DNA from: Straminergon stramineum
Lineage: Eukaryota; Streptophyta; Bryopsida; Hypnales; Calliergonaceae
Assembly (NCBI GenBank): GCA_963920665.1
Contig: OY987269.1
Span: 2,978,501 to 3,042,500, forward strand
Direction of reading: 5' to 3'
Length of the DNA stretch: 64,000 nt
Part shown: positions 38,161 through 49,874 of the stretch, in pieces
Position numbering within the stretch: position 1 is the stretch's first letter
Layout: every line of letters begins with the position of its first letter
Notes under the pieces: generated by a model
The model's database searches: none
Seen by the model: the letters and a program-made list of their open reading frames with translations, nothing else
Told to the model about the DNA's origin: nothing
Made by a program: the position numbers and the translations under genes

Positions 38161-38915
38161 CGGGGAAGCAACCCATTCTTGATCACTCCCCCATTATGAC
38201 AACATAAGCTGTAGTAATTTCAATTAGGAAATGATTAACACAATTAATGCTAGTACAACTGTGGCACATTATAATTGGCTACAATACTCTCAATACTGAA
38301 ACCAACCTTTGTTGGATTTTGCAACCAACCCTTGGTCACAAATAAGCAAGTATGTATGAGCAATATGGGGTGGAATAGAATCTTCAACTAAAAATTCATA
38401 GTAATTTTGTTCTAAAAAATAAAAATCTGAAAATCATGGAAATCTTATGAACTCTATTTTTGTACATGGAAAAATTTCTCCTTGTTAAAAATTCCCTTAC
38501 AAATATATGTATTTGCTTAAGTTGTCAGAAATGGCTTGTCTCCCATATTATAGTTTTGCATGTTCTAATAGAGAAAATTATCATTTTATCTTCAAAAAAT
38601 TCATAACTAATTCTACAAAGGTCAATAAAATGACTTGGATTAGCTTGTTAGTACTATTTACCTATCAAGGATAATTTGTAGAAAAATAGTTTAGGGAGTT
38701 TAGCTTCCCTCAAAATGTGATCAATTGGTAAATGGTCACTACTTCATGGATCTTCTACTTTAGAGGGGCCTTATGCCAACCCTTTAAAGATATTTGGCCT
38801 TAACAATTAATGTAATAAATTTGAAAAATTTAATCAACTGATGATGGTAGAACTTCCTTTTTAATCACAAATGAACTCACAAATTTATTGTGTATGCAAT
38901 TTTACATCTCTTATA
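38161..38915. other. AT-rich spacer
   Basis: No gene or element ends seen. Confidence 0.5.
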
Positions 38916-39484
38916 TTAACCCCTAAAGGATCGAATGAACATACATAGGTAATCTCGGGTAGGTTTGTATGAAGTCCTTTTGTAACGAATGTTTTTCAAA
39001 TTTTGACACAAGGTGTGAACATGTATCCCCTAAGTGGGAATGTAATTTTTTTTCCAATTGGGTGCTCGGATCAAAATTTATGCTGCCCTAAACTTTTTAG
39101 GCAGCTCGAGCAGCATGTGAAAACACCTCCTCCACTTTTGAAATTTGGCAAGTATGTAACTTATATGATGTAAGATGCAAATGTCAAAAAAATAACCATG
39201 TGTAGTGTAAAATTCTCACTCTAGGAGGAGTTAAAGGTTGTTGGCTTTGTCAGGCAAGGTAGAAAAAAATCTTTTTCCCCTAACTTCAAACGTTATAATC
39301 TTTCAATCCATATGGTCAAAGTTTCTGAAATTTTTCCATACATTCCCATAGTAGTCTAGTACACATTTGGACGGTTGAATTTTGAAAAAAAAATCTTCTT
39401 TTTTCATTTTTTTCTCACTACCCTAAAATGTGGTAGTTTTGCACAATTTGTGTCTAAAATGTGCCTTAGTCCTTCAGAGGTTAA
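38916..39484. mobile_element. TTAA element, family D
   Basis: TTAA is at 38916-38919 and 39481-39484. The termini are CCCCTAAAGGA on the left and CCTCTGAAGGA on the right (reverse-complemented), 9 of 11 matching. 569 bp, non-coding. Its right TTAA is shared with the next element. Confidence 0.75.
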
Positions 39485-39914
39485 GCCAGTAAAGGACCAA
39501 AGAGTAAAATATTTAACAATGAATGAACTTTAGCATATCATGTGCATACTTAGTTTTTTTCATCCATCTAAATATTTGCATATTCTCATGCTATTTCTCT
39601 TACTTTTGTACGGTCTAGATTATTTGAACATTTTTTTGCAAATATTCTATATTTGAAGGTGTACAAGTATATCTAACCTTGAAATATAACTTTTTTGTTT
39701 CAATTAATCCTCCAAAAATGACTTAAAAAATAAGTATGTTAAAAATCTTTTTAAACCACCACAATAAAAACTTAACATTTTGAACTCAAAAAAAATCTTG
39801 TAAAAATTAAATATGTATAGCCTATAAAAATTAACCTATTCTAGAAGGGATTTTCTAATTTTGTTTTCAAATTTTATTGAAAATTATTGGTTGGCATAGC
39901 AGTTATTGATTTAA
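39481..39914 (+). mobile_element. TTAA element, family E copy 1 (3'-shortened)
   Basis: It is homologous to the immediately following copy (39911-40480) for about 400 bp, in the same orientation: TAATGAATGAA, TTTTTTTCATCCATC, ACTTTTTT, TGACTT, TTAACATTTTGAACT. It is bounded by TTAAs shared on both sides with neighbouring elements. Its right portion is shortened. Confidence 0.65.
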
Positions 39915-40480
39915 TTCCTAAAAGACCAAGTGTTCGATTTTTGAATAATGAATGAATGAAAATACATCCCCAATATGCACAAAAATATTTTTTCATCCAT
40001 CAATTTTTTTGTAGATTCTTATATTAGTTCTTTAACATTTGTATGTATAGATTCTAAAGATTTGGCTTTGCAAATATTATGTAATTGAAAGGGTGTAGGT
40101 GGATTTAGCTTTAAAACTAACTTTTTCAATTCAAAAAATGACCCTTCAAAAATGACTTGAATAAAAAGGTAAAATATAATCTTCAAAAATCACTATTATT
40201 AAAATTTAACATTTTGAACTTAGAAAATAAATTCTTCTACAAATCACAAATATTCAATCTACAATTGATTTTAGAAGGAATTTTCCATTTTTGGCTTCAA
40301 ATATTATTGAAAAATATTGGTTTGGGTATTAGTTAATCTAGCTATATAGAAATGATTTTTGGATTATATTTTAGAACTATTGTTTGAGAGTCATCATTAA
40401 AATATTATTCTAAATTACATTTTCAACACATCTTCACAATTAGGAAAATCTAGACTATCCCTTGGTCCTTTAGGGGTTAA
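39911..40480 (+). mobile_element. TTAA element, family E copy 2
   Basis: TTAA is at 39911-39914 and 40477-40480. The termini are TTCCTAAAAGACCAAG (left) and CCCCTAAAGGACCAAG (right, reverse-complemented). 570 bp, non-coding. Confidence 0.75.
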
Positions 40481-43237
40481 CCATATAAACATGATCTATT
40501 AATCTTATTTTGCAACTTCTCTTCAAAAGTCATTATGAATTTATTATTTGAATTTTTATTTTTTTAACCAATTCTAGGATATTGGGAATTTGGACTCCAC
40601 CATAGTCTTTAAATGGGTTTAATTGTACAATGTCACAACCAACTATCACATTCTCATCAATCAAAATTTTGGAAGCATTCTCAAATTTAGCATCCAGGTG
40701 CAGTAATAGAAAAAATATTACATGTTTGTTATGCAATGAGCTTATTGTTGTAAAATTTGCAATCATTTCATTTGTAATGAATATGGTAAATATTCATTGA
40801 CATGGTCTTTTGTCAAGCAGATGATTTTTTTTACATTCATATTGTCCTTTATTCAATTGGTGTTGTAAAAAATTGTTGCAAATTTGCAATAAAATGAACA
40901 TGACACATAATAGAGTACATCTTGTTACACATAGTTACATAATTGAATTGATAACTAAAACCAACTTTGCAATGTGTTTAGAGAAGACTAAAAACAATAA
41001 TCTAATGCATTTGAATTTAGGTTGAGAAGTTCAATTTTAGTGATGAGAATTATATGGGTAATTTTCTTTGTAAAGTCACACATTTATATCAAACAATATT
41101 TGTGCACCTCCATCTTATATTTAATGCATGAAAAAAATAGCAATTTAGCTGGTACACTTTTTATTTGGTAGGCATAAAATTTATCATAAAGTATTATAAA
41201 ACTCATATTTTATAATTTGCATTTGGAAAGGGAGAGTTTATTATTGTTAGCAATGACTAGTATTATTATTTGGTGCCCTTTAGGATGTTTGCTAAACATT
41301 TCCAATTATAAGTAGGTTCACTTGCAATTTGTATCATGGACATTTATCTTTTATCATGTTTAAGGAATTTTAAAATTTCAACTTCTACTTTTGATTTGGA
41401 TACATAAGTATGGCAGTGTGACAAAAAAGACATGAATTTGCAAATCTTAACTCCTAAAGTATAGAGGGTGTTTTGGAGCAAAAAAGTCCCAAATTGCCAA
41501 TTTTTGATGCATTGTCCAAAATAAAATTAAAATTGTTTTAAAAGTTTCAACCATAAAAAAATTTTATTGAAAAAGTATCGCACAATGTGAAAAACATTTG
41601 GTGGTAGCTAGGACATTTAATATTGAAGTCCCAAACTTGATCCCCTTTGTGAGATGGACATTCCGATAACCTATGCATCAACATTTCTTTTTGTTAGATT
41701 CTTTGCAATAGACCAAGAGGAACTTCCATGGTACATAGTTGAACATGCATCTCATATGTATTTTCCACTAAGGAGATGTTGATAGACCTCTCATATCTAG
41801 GTGATGTCATCAACCTTTCAATTTGGATCTAGGTGCCAACAAAGTATTTTGTATTCAAAGTCCATTCATAGAACTTCAATTTGCGGAGACTACAAATATT
41901 GTCAGTTCAACAATACAGATCTAGTGAAAAATGGTGTGGCTATTTTCCTAGATGAAATTATGAAAGATGAGATAGGGACACAATTTTAGCGTGTGCATAG
42001 TTTATACAATATAACATCAATATCCAAGATTGAACTCACGTTATGAGTGTCCAATATAATTGTATCTACTTTAACCTCCAAAAGTCGCGGCACTCACTAA
42101 GTGGATTTCAAATGATTTCAAGAGCATCCTATTAGAGTTACAAAAAATGGATGAAATATATATTGATCCAAGTTTGTTGTAAAAACAAAAATTGTCCATT
42201 CATCAATAATGTGTCTAAGCATCAAGAATAGAAAAAAATTGTATGGTCAAAATTCTAATTTCTAATTCTAATTTTTAAAAATGGTTTAGAACATTAAAAA
42301 AAAATTCAAAAATATACTTTTTATCTTTAGCATTTCAAAATTTATATTGTATGATTGGTCAATGTTGTAGTTTCAACTAATTTGTGATAAAGGCATGTGT
42401 CAAATTTGATGATAATAACATCATCAATGTCTCCAAATATTAAACTTTCCAATGCTATACTAAACCTTTCAAAGGGTTTACATATGTCCAAACATTTTCC
42501 ATGAAGGTAACCACACCTAAAATGGCATGAATAAGCTCTACGGCAGAATTAACATGCTCTAAAAACAAACAACAATTTTTGCACATTGATGAAGGACTAT
42601 GAATCAAAATGCAAGTGGTTCCATAATTTTTGAAAGCATTGCAAATTAGTTACAAATTTTCAAAGATACAAGGTGTACAATGGGAGGTTAAAAGTGTAAT
42701 GTAATGTATGTAGGTGATGCAAAAATCTATTTGATGCACATCAATAAAATGACACTAATAAAATCAAAACATGACATAGAAAAGAAAGGAAAACAAAAAA
42801 AGTGTACCCCAAATCAACCATTTGCAAGGTTGCCACCTTCATACTAATATAAATAGAGTTGCTCACTACCCAAAATGACCCACAACTCCACCTCACCCTT
42901 GTCCTTCTCATGCTCATCATTTTGGGTATGATACTTGTTTAATTTCCCTTCAAAAGTAGGGGTTGGCTTTCAAAAGTGGTTGATTTTAGGTGTGCTTACT
43001 TTAATTTTTTCTTGGAAGATAAAATAGTTTGAGCAACAAATAACACTAACTTAAATTTTCTATTGTACTATCAACAAGATCAATAGCTAGGGTTGTCAAT
43101 ATGGACAATCATAAATGTGAATTGATGTTGAATGAGACTTGTCCTTCTAATGCTCACCATTTTGAGTATCCTCCTTATTTAGTTTTAGTATTCAAAAGGT
43201 TGGTCTAGTTTACGAGAGTGGTCGATTTTGGGTGTCG
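40481..43237. other. AT-rich spacer, no gene
   Basis: No recognisable gene or complete element in about 2.7 kb. A weak repeated phrase occurs at 42895-42960 and 43139-43225 (CTTGTCCTTCTCATGCTCA and CTTGTCCTTCTAATGCTCA with similar following sequence), suggesting an old local duplication. Confidence 0.5.
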
Positions 43238-43431
43238 TTAACCCTTAAATGTCGGGCTGGTGATTGTAGAAATCATCCCTTTTGGAACCGTGAGACATCA
43301 TCTATTATAATGCAAGATCCATCCTTTATGCACAAAATTCCAAGAATGAACACTTGGAGTTTTGTTCTACAGAGGAAGATTCTTTGTCATCCATTGGACA
43401 AAGAATATCCTTGGTGCCATTTTTAGGTTAA
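43238..43431 (-). mobile_element. TTAA element, family B copy 5
   Basis: 194 bp between TTAA at 43238 and 43428, with ends CCCTTAAATG and ACCTAAAAATG. It is reverse-oriented relative to 44895-45124 and shares GTCGGGCTGGTGATTGTAGA. Its right TTAA is shared with a family A element. Confidence 0.78.
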
Positions 43432-43999
43432 CCTTGGAGCGCTCCAACATCCCCAAAGTGGACAATGAACAAAACTTTTGTATCTTCTCATTATTGCTTG
43501 GATGAAAGTCATCCTAATTTGTGTAGATACTTTATCAAGTTGTTGTCCAATCTAAGGGTTGAATTTGGTGTTACTAGAGTACATATATTTTTCTAAAATT
43601 ACAAATGTGCAAGTATGTCAAGTGGTTGACCAAGCCCAAATTGCATTGACTCTAGTTCATTTGCCAAATGAGGTCATAGATTTTAAGAGCACAAAAATTT
43701 CAAAAAATCACCATGTGAAGTGAAACTCATTTCAAATCCATTCCAACAAATTTTACTCAAAAATGATAATATTTTGCTTGCAATCAAATATTGAAGGAAT
43801 TTTGAAATTTTCCTTTTAAAATTTATGAAAAAAATATTGGTGATAGTAGTGGTGAATCTAACTGTATAGATGGAATCTACAACTAACTTTGCAACTTTTA
43901 TTTACTTGGCAATTTCAAAATATGCTTCCAAACAACTCTTTGTAATGATTTTTCTTAGATAGTCAAATCTAGAGATGAGTCTGGACATTTGAGGGTTAA
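43428..43999 (+). mobile_element. TTAA element, family A copy 4
   Basis: It is co-linear with 8804-9392. The left terminus is decayed after the shared TTAA (CCTTGGAGC) but keeps CCAACATCC, as in copy 3. The right terminus is ACATTTGAGGGTTAA. Non-coding. Confidence 0.75.
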
Positions 44000-44534
44000 C
44001 GGTTGCCTAATTTTTTAGAGAAGATAAAATAAGATCAAAGTATGTTCACACTTGGTGTTTGGAATGATGTTTGCTATGTGAATCCGGTCCAAAAATAGGT
44101 CTAAATTCGTTCCTAAGATCCTTAATAACAACACTCTTTAACACCAAGTGTGAACATACCATTTAAGATAGTTTGAGTAACAAAATGCTCTTAGAGCATC
44201 TACAATGCTTCCAGGAACAAGCTCAATATTGGCATTCTAGAGAGTGTTTGGTCATTTCTAATTAAAAACTGGCACCAATTCAACCATTAAGGGGCCCTCT
44301 ACTTCCACAACCTTGGTATGCAATGACTTGGGATCGGCAAATTTGCAAAATGTGAAGGGCCCATGAGTCAAGGAATAATCATTGTTGTCATACCTTTGCA
44401 AGCATTGGTATGTGTGTCAATAAATGCAACCTTCCCTTATTTGCTTGAAAAGTCTTTTTTAATGTAGAATTTTGTCCTTTCTTTCTTTTTATAATGTAAA
44501 AAGTCCATTTGATGTTCAGATTGCCGGCTTTGCA
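44000..44534. other. Spacer with local inverted similarity
   Basis: No gene. AAGTATGTTCACACTTGGTG (44039-44058) and CACCAAGTGTGAACATAC (44141-44158) form an inverted repeat about 80 bp apart, possibly the ends of a small unnamed foldback element. Confidence 0.45.
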
Positions 44535-45154
44535 TTATGGTAGAACCTCCCATGACCAGCCAAGCCCCATGGTCAATACATAGGTAATGGGAAATTCAAT
44601 AGAGAGGTGACCAATAAGTAACCATTAGTTTTTTGGTTTCCCAACATCTTTTAGCCATCACTATTATGACACATGTACTTCGTTTTGAGAGCCAAATTAG
44701 TCTTTAGATGAGCAATGATGGAAGAATCTATGTATTGGGGATGGAAGCAAACCAACTTTTGGCTTCTGAAATTCATAACAATTTGAATTTAAGGGAAAAA
44801 ACTATGAAAATTTGACAAGACCCATCATTTCTATCTCTCTACACGGCAAAAATTTAACAATGCCTTCTACTACTTGAGATCATGCACAAAATGCTTAACC
44901 GTTGAACGACACGACGGACGATTATTGTCCGATGAATGACAAGGAATTCTCCTATGTAGGACAGAATTGCAACTATTCATCATTAGAATTAGGGGTGGAA
45001 AAGAAAGATCTTCTACAATAGTTTGACTCCCGATGAGTATTTCTGTTTTTTGTAAAGTGGATGATGCCACACGGTTCCAAAATGGCTGATTTCCACAGTC
45101 ACCAGCCCGACGTTCAAAGGTTAAAAGTGGCTGATAATTGGCGGTTCTACTATA
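44535..45154 (+). mobile_element. Family I TIR element, copy 2, carrying a nested family B element
   Basis: The left end is TTATGGTAGAACCTCCCATG; the right end, reverse-complemented, is CTATAGTAGAACCGCCAATT. Without the insert at 44895-45124, its sequence is co-linear with 14510-14913 and with inverted 46112-46503. Confidence 0.75.
44895..45124 (+). mobile_element. TTAA element, family B copy 6, nested in family I
   Basis: 230 bp, TTAA at both ends, termini CCGTTGAACG and CCTTTGAACG. The uninterrupted family I copies at 14510 and 46112 show the empty site (AAATGCTTTA then GTGG), so TTAA was duplicated on insertion. This is the reference copy for family B. Confidence 0.9.
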
Positions 45155-45524
45155 GATCGATTTGTTCTAAAAAATCCCCGGCAATATGCAAGCATTCGTA
45201 GAATGCCCCGTGATCTGACTATACAGGGACTGTTTACCGAGACAGCATTGCAGATGCTCTAAATTCTTTATCGTGCTACCTTGAGTATGGACAATAATAA
45301 GTGCGGACTGATGCTGATTGGGACTAACAGGGACACACGGCGACTCAGTCACTCAGGGAGCTACAGTAGCTTAGTCAACATAAGATGATGCAGAACAGTT
45401 ATTGCACACACCAGAGTGTGCAGTTCCATAATTTACAATGCCGCAAGGTATTAATGATCACAGGGATGCACCCCCACCTGCCCCCACCTGTCACCTCAGT
45501 TAGTTTCCCCCCGCCCCTGTACCT

Positions 45525-45974
45525 ATCCAAAGGTTGGATTTGGTGTTACTAGAGTTCATATTTTTCTAAAATTACCAATGTGCAAATATGTCAAGTGGTC
45601 AAACTGCATTGACTTTAGTTCGAAATTAGATTAGCCAAAATGAGGTCATAGATAGGAAGGACACAAAAACTTCAAAAAATCACCATGTGAAGAAAACCTC
45701 ATTTCAAATCCATTCCAACGAATTTTACTCAAAAAATGATAATATTTTAGTTGCAATCAAATTTTGAAGGAATTTTGGAATTTCTCTTCCAAATTTTATA
45801 AAAAAAAGATTGATGATAGCATTGGTGAATCTAACCATATAGATGGAATCTACAAATCAAAATCTACAACTTTAATTTGCATTTCAATTTTAAAATATGC
45901 TTCCAAATAGCACTTCATAATGATTTTTCTCGAATCGTCAATTCTAAAGATGAATTTGTACATTTAGGGGTTAA
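45525..45974 (+). mobile_element. TTAA element, family A copy 5 (5'-truncated)
   Basis: It begins abruptly inside the family A interior at AAAGGTTGGATTTGGTGTTA and runs co-linearly to the terminus ACATTTAGGGGTTAA. The left third is missing. Bases 45155-45524 hold no gene. Confidence 0.75.
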
Positions 45975-46111
45975 CTTAAGTCGACACTAGGCATGTTTAG
46001 GGATGCTTCGCACTACATCTCAAGTCCCACCAACGATTTGAGATCAAATCCCAATTTCTTTTGGGTTATACAAGCTAAATAAAAAAAATATCAAATGGGG
46101 GGACTTCATAG

Positions 46112-46503
46112 TATGGTAGAACCACCCATTATCAACCACTAAAGCATTTTGTGCATCATCTTGAGTAATAGAAGGCAATGTAAATTTCTACCTCGTGAAA
46201 ATTTTATAGAGATTATGGGGTTTGTAATTTTTTGGTAATTTTCTACCTTAAAGTGAAATTAAGATGAGTTTTGGAAGTCAAAAGTTGATCTGGATCCACA
46301 CCCAACATATAGAATCTTCCATAATCACTCATTCAAAGACTACTTTGGCTCTCAAAACCAAGCACATGTCAAGACATTGATGGTTAGAAAATAGTTGGAA
46401 ACCACATACTAATGGTTAGAAATCAATCATAGTCTCTATTGAATTTCCTAGTACCTATAGATTGGCCATGGGGCTTGGTTGGTAATGGGTGGTTCTACTA
46501 TAT
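46112..46503 (-). mobile_element. Family I TIR element, copy 3
   Basis: The termini are TATGGTAGAACCACCCATTA and, reverse-complemented, TATAGTAGAACCACCCATTA. About 390 bp. It is inverted relative to copies 1 and 2 and represents the empty state for the family B insertion seen in copy 2. Confidence 0.8.
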
Positions 46504-46975
46504 ATGAAGGCCAAAGTTCCAATTTTAAATTCCAATTAGCTTCATGTGCAATATTGCATAACATTTTAGTGCCCAAATGGATGAAAAAGTCAAAAATTCA
46601 TTTTAGATGCACTTTCAGCATTGAATTTGTAATGGTAATAGCGAAATAAAATTTCAACCTATGAAGATGCTTTGTACAATGTTTTCTTTCCCTCATTTTA
46701 TATCCCAAACAATAGTTGGGACTTGGAGCTTGAGTTGCGTCCTAATTTTTGCTAGACCCAACTCGAGCAAGAATGTAGTTGCGGGCAATGCAAAAAGTGT
46801 AGCTCCTATTTCAGTCAATTGAATAGGTCTTGGAATTCAAAAACCAATCACAACCCTTGCATACCTACATGCAAGTTTGGAAGCGCATCCATAAAAGAGA
46901 ACCTCCAACTCAAGCTCCAAGTCTCTTGTCCTTAATTGGTGCTAAAACTGCCCAAGAGTGTTTCCATGTAGGCAT

Positions 46976-47197
46976 CACTACAAGAGAAAGGGGTGTTTCA
47001 AGTGAGTTTTAAAATATAGTCCTAGACATAAGATTATAAGTAATTATCTTTAAAGAGATTTTTAGTAAAAATTTACCAAAAATACTAGTGTTTTTAGTAA
47101 AAATTTATTGAAAATCTCCTGAAAGGAAGTTACTTATAATCTTATGTCTAGGACTATACGTAAAAACTCACTTAAAACACCCCTTTCTCTTGTAGTG
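46976..47197. mobile_element. CACTA-like palindromic MITE with 3-bp TSD
   Basis: The termini are CACTACAAGAGAAAGGGGTG and its complement, flanked by the direct duplication CAT (46973-46975 and 47198-47200). The two ~110-bp arms are near-perfect inverted copies, so the whole element is one palindrome with almost no loop. CACTA ends and a 3-bp duplication match the CACTA (En/Spm) superfamily. Non-coding. Confidence 0.88.
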
Positions 47198-47200
47198 CAT

Positions 47201-48884
47201 TTTGGAATGCATGGGGACTTGGGACATAGTGTGAAGCATGAATTCTGAATTTTTAGCTCTCTACCAATCAAATTTTGAGAATTTAGTGGGCCTTGGATCT
47301 TGGGACTTAGTATGAAGTGGCCCTCAATGCAATCCAAGTGTTCGTAACTTCATTGGAAGTTGGACAAGCAAGAACAAAAGGGGACAAACTTGCACCAAGA
47401 GTTATAAAATAATTGCTCATGTTCCCATTGGCTTGAGTTAATTAGTTGAGACTAATATACGAATACCTATAATCAACACTGCCCAAAATGTGACATCCAC
47501 ATTTGAACCCAAAACGTCAATTTTTCCTAGATATTGATTACACAAGATGTATACACTCAAAACATGAAAGTCTATGTTGTTTTTTGGTATACTTAGAAAG
47601 ACCTTTGAAAATTCTTAACTTATTCATATGGTGTCCAAATAATGCATGCTAAAGTGCATCAGAATCCATTAGAATTCAATAAAAATAATGTATGTTTGAT
47701 AATACTAATTATGCTTCAGTTGTAATGACTGATGATGATTATAGGTGTGCATAAGCTTACCATATTAGCAATTGCTTGAGAGAAAGAAAGCTACTGTATG
47801 TGAACTGGCGAAGTGAGCTAAGCTTAGCTAGTGACGCAGGGATGATTGTCGCTACCGTCACTGTCAGTTTGTGTAAAACTTAATGTACACCAACCAAAGT
47901 CGCTCAAGCTGCAAGAGCTGCTGCTGTTGAAGCTGGTAGCTCGGAATGCGCCGCAGTGACGACTTCTCCTTGTTGCTCCCTAAGTTGCACGAGGTTCATG
48001 CTGCTTCCGTACCGAGTAGTTGCTCCTTTGATGTTCACTTGCGGTACCTTAGTGCACCCCGGATGGCGGCTATGCATGTAGTCGAGGAATTGGAATACAT
48101 TGAGCAGCAGCTGTAGCATACTTTTAGTACGTGCTGATTTCTGCACTCCTCTGGAGTTCCTGTAAGAGAAGTCAGTTGGGCTAGGTCTACTGCTTTAGAG
48201 CTGTACGAGGTTAGCCGTTGTGGTAGGAAGGAGACAGAAGATACTGAACTTCTGCATTGCATATCCAAACAGCAGAAATCAAACGAGCTGAAAATGTTTT
48301 GAGGTATGTTTCCGGGTCTGTGCTCTCCGCTGCTCTTGAAGCTGTTTTCTTCGATTTCTCTACACTCTTTAATTAAGTCTATCTAGAGTGGGCTACTGTA
48401 TTGCTTGAGCGATTCTTCTTGCTTGCTCCCAAAATTTTGCTTCTTTGTTTTATAATCTAATAGCTTGATGCCAATAATGTTTACTCTCCTATGCTTCTAA
48501 GTCAGGTATGGCGACCACCTTATTTTGGAACTACTAAAACCACCACTAATTAGACGGAAGAGCGCAGTTGCTTACGAAAAAACTTGGAAAAAAACTGACT
48601 TTTTCATTCGGTTGAAAGGGCATGCTGACTTCTTCGTCAGTGTCTGCGAGCTGTGACATTGATTTGTGTTTATCCTGCTTCAATGTCTTCCAATCCGTCG
48701 TGTTAGTTGTGCATGATCCGGAAGATGTTTTTCAATCACGGAAACTCAAGGTATATTCGCCCTTGGTATCTCCAGTGATCAGCTGGAGCTGTCTGTTTCA
48801 AGCCCAAGCTTAATTAGCTAGAACGACCCTAGTACTAGCTGGTGATGCAGTAGACATTTCAATATGGGTTAGTACAGTTGATTC
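47201..48884. other. Intergenic sequence, including an unidentified GC-richer block
   Basis: 47880-48270 is less AT-rich and carries overlapping minus-strand frames of 80 and 77 codons, without recognisable domains or splice structure. It may be a decayed gene or regulatory DNA. The rest shows nothing I can name. Confidence 0.35.
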
Positions 48885-48931
48885 TCACGTGACACGTCTG
48901 GTGACGCTTGTCTGCTTTGTAAATCACGTGA
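48885..48931 (+). promoter_or_regulatory. Two identical TCACGTGA palindromes
   Basis: TCACGTGA occurs at 48885-48892 and again at 48924-48931, 39 bp apart and about 950 bp upstream of the KCS ATG. CACGTG cores are bHLH/bZIP binding sites in plants. A link to KCS expression is only inferred. Confidence 0.35.
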
Positions 48932-49336
48932 ATGGCGTGACGGGTTTGGTTTAAGAAACTCAAGCCACTTGGCTTGGCCCTGTCCACATGGAGTGTCGGT
49001 ATTCCCCAAACTTGCTTGTCTTCAAGCAAGGGCCTTAGTACAGCGTTTACCAGGTTAGGTAATATGCAGGTAGTCCGTGACATAGCTAAAAGGCTATTGC
49101 GGATTTAATTCAGAATCTATCTACGCATTTCCCCGGACTTATCACAAATTCTGGGTTAATATCAAATCAATAGCATATCAAATTTTCAAATGCTACTACT
49201 GTACTCAAACCTCATTAATCTTACCACCCAGCTAGGGTTACAACTTCTACAGGTAGGGAATAGTATTAACGTCTAAGATATGACATAGTTTGCCTGAGTG
49301 ACAAATGTGCTACAGTCAATAATATGTACATTGGCA

Positions 49337-49810
49337 AGTGTGCAGGATATTGTCGAATGTCAATTCAGAGGAAGAATAATCTTCGTCGAAATAGCATTTC
49401 AATTGATGAGATGCGACTTCGATTCGGTTTTAGAATAGATAGCTTTGCAGCAATATCGCCGTTGTTGGTACTTCCTGGATTCAGTGAGAAAAGCGCATCC
49501 ACAATTGAACTGACTGTGTGGCATCAATGTCTCTGATTCAGTGCATGCATTTGTGGCAAGTACAGTATGCTGCAGTAAAGGATAGTGTGGAAAGTATGCG
49601 GGATAAATTGTAGAATGCCAGTTTAGAGAATGTCACAATGAAGAGGTTTCAGTATAGTACACGAAGTCTTGATACATAATATACAGCATCCCTAAAATTT
49701 TAAGATTTGCACTTAGTTGATGGTGTTTCGAGGATTTAGTGAGAATGATGTTTTAACAATCGAATTGTCAATGTGGTGACACTATGTCTGATTCATTGCT
49801 TGCGTTGTGG
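49337..49810 (+). repeat. Diverged tandem duplication (~255 bp) directly upstream of KCS
   Basis: Unit 1 (about 49337-49556) and unit 2 (about 49594-49810) keep the same order of blocks. These are TGCAGGATATTGTCGAATG / TGCGGGATAAATTGTAGAATG, GATTCAGTGAGAA / GATTTAGTGAGAA, CAATTGAACTGACTGTGTGG / AATCGAATTGTCAATGTGG and TCTGATTCAGTGCATGC / TCTGATTCATTGCTTGC. The second unit ends 65 bp before the KCS ATG, so it probably contains the 5' UTR. Confidence 0.7.
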
Positions 49811-49874
49811 ATGTCCAGTGGCGGCACACATTGCAAGTCAACATTATTCTGAATTGGAAGAGCATTTGGCAGCG

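Noticed and set aside
48859..49083. 74-codon minus-strand frame suggestive of a retroelement fragment
   Set aside because: No polymerase or RNase H motif could be pointed to.
49773..49874. 34-codon N-terminal extension of KCS
   Set aside because: The extension starts only at GTG, lies inside the tandem-duplicated upstream unit, and is not typical of KCS N-termini; ATG 49875 fits the family.
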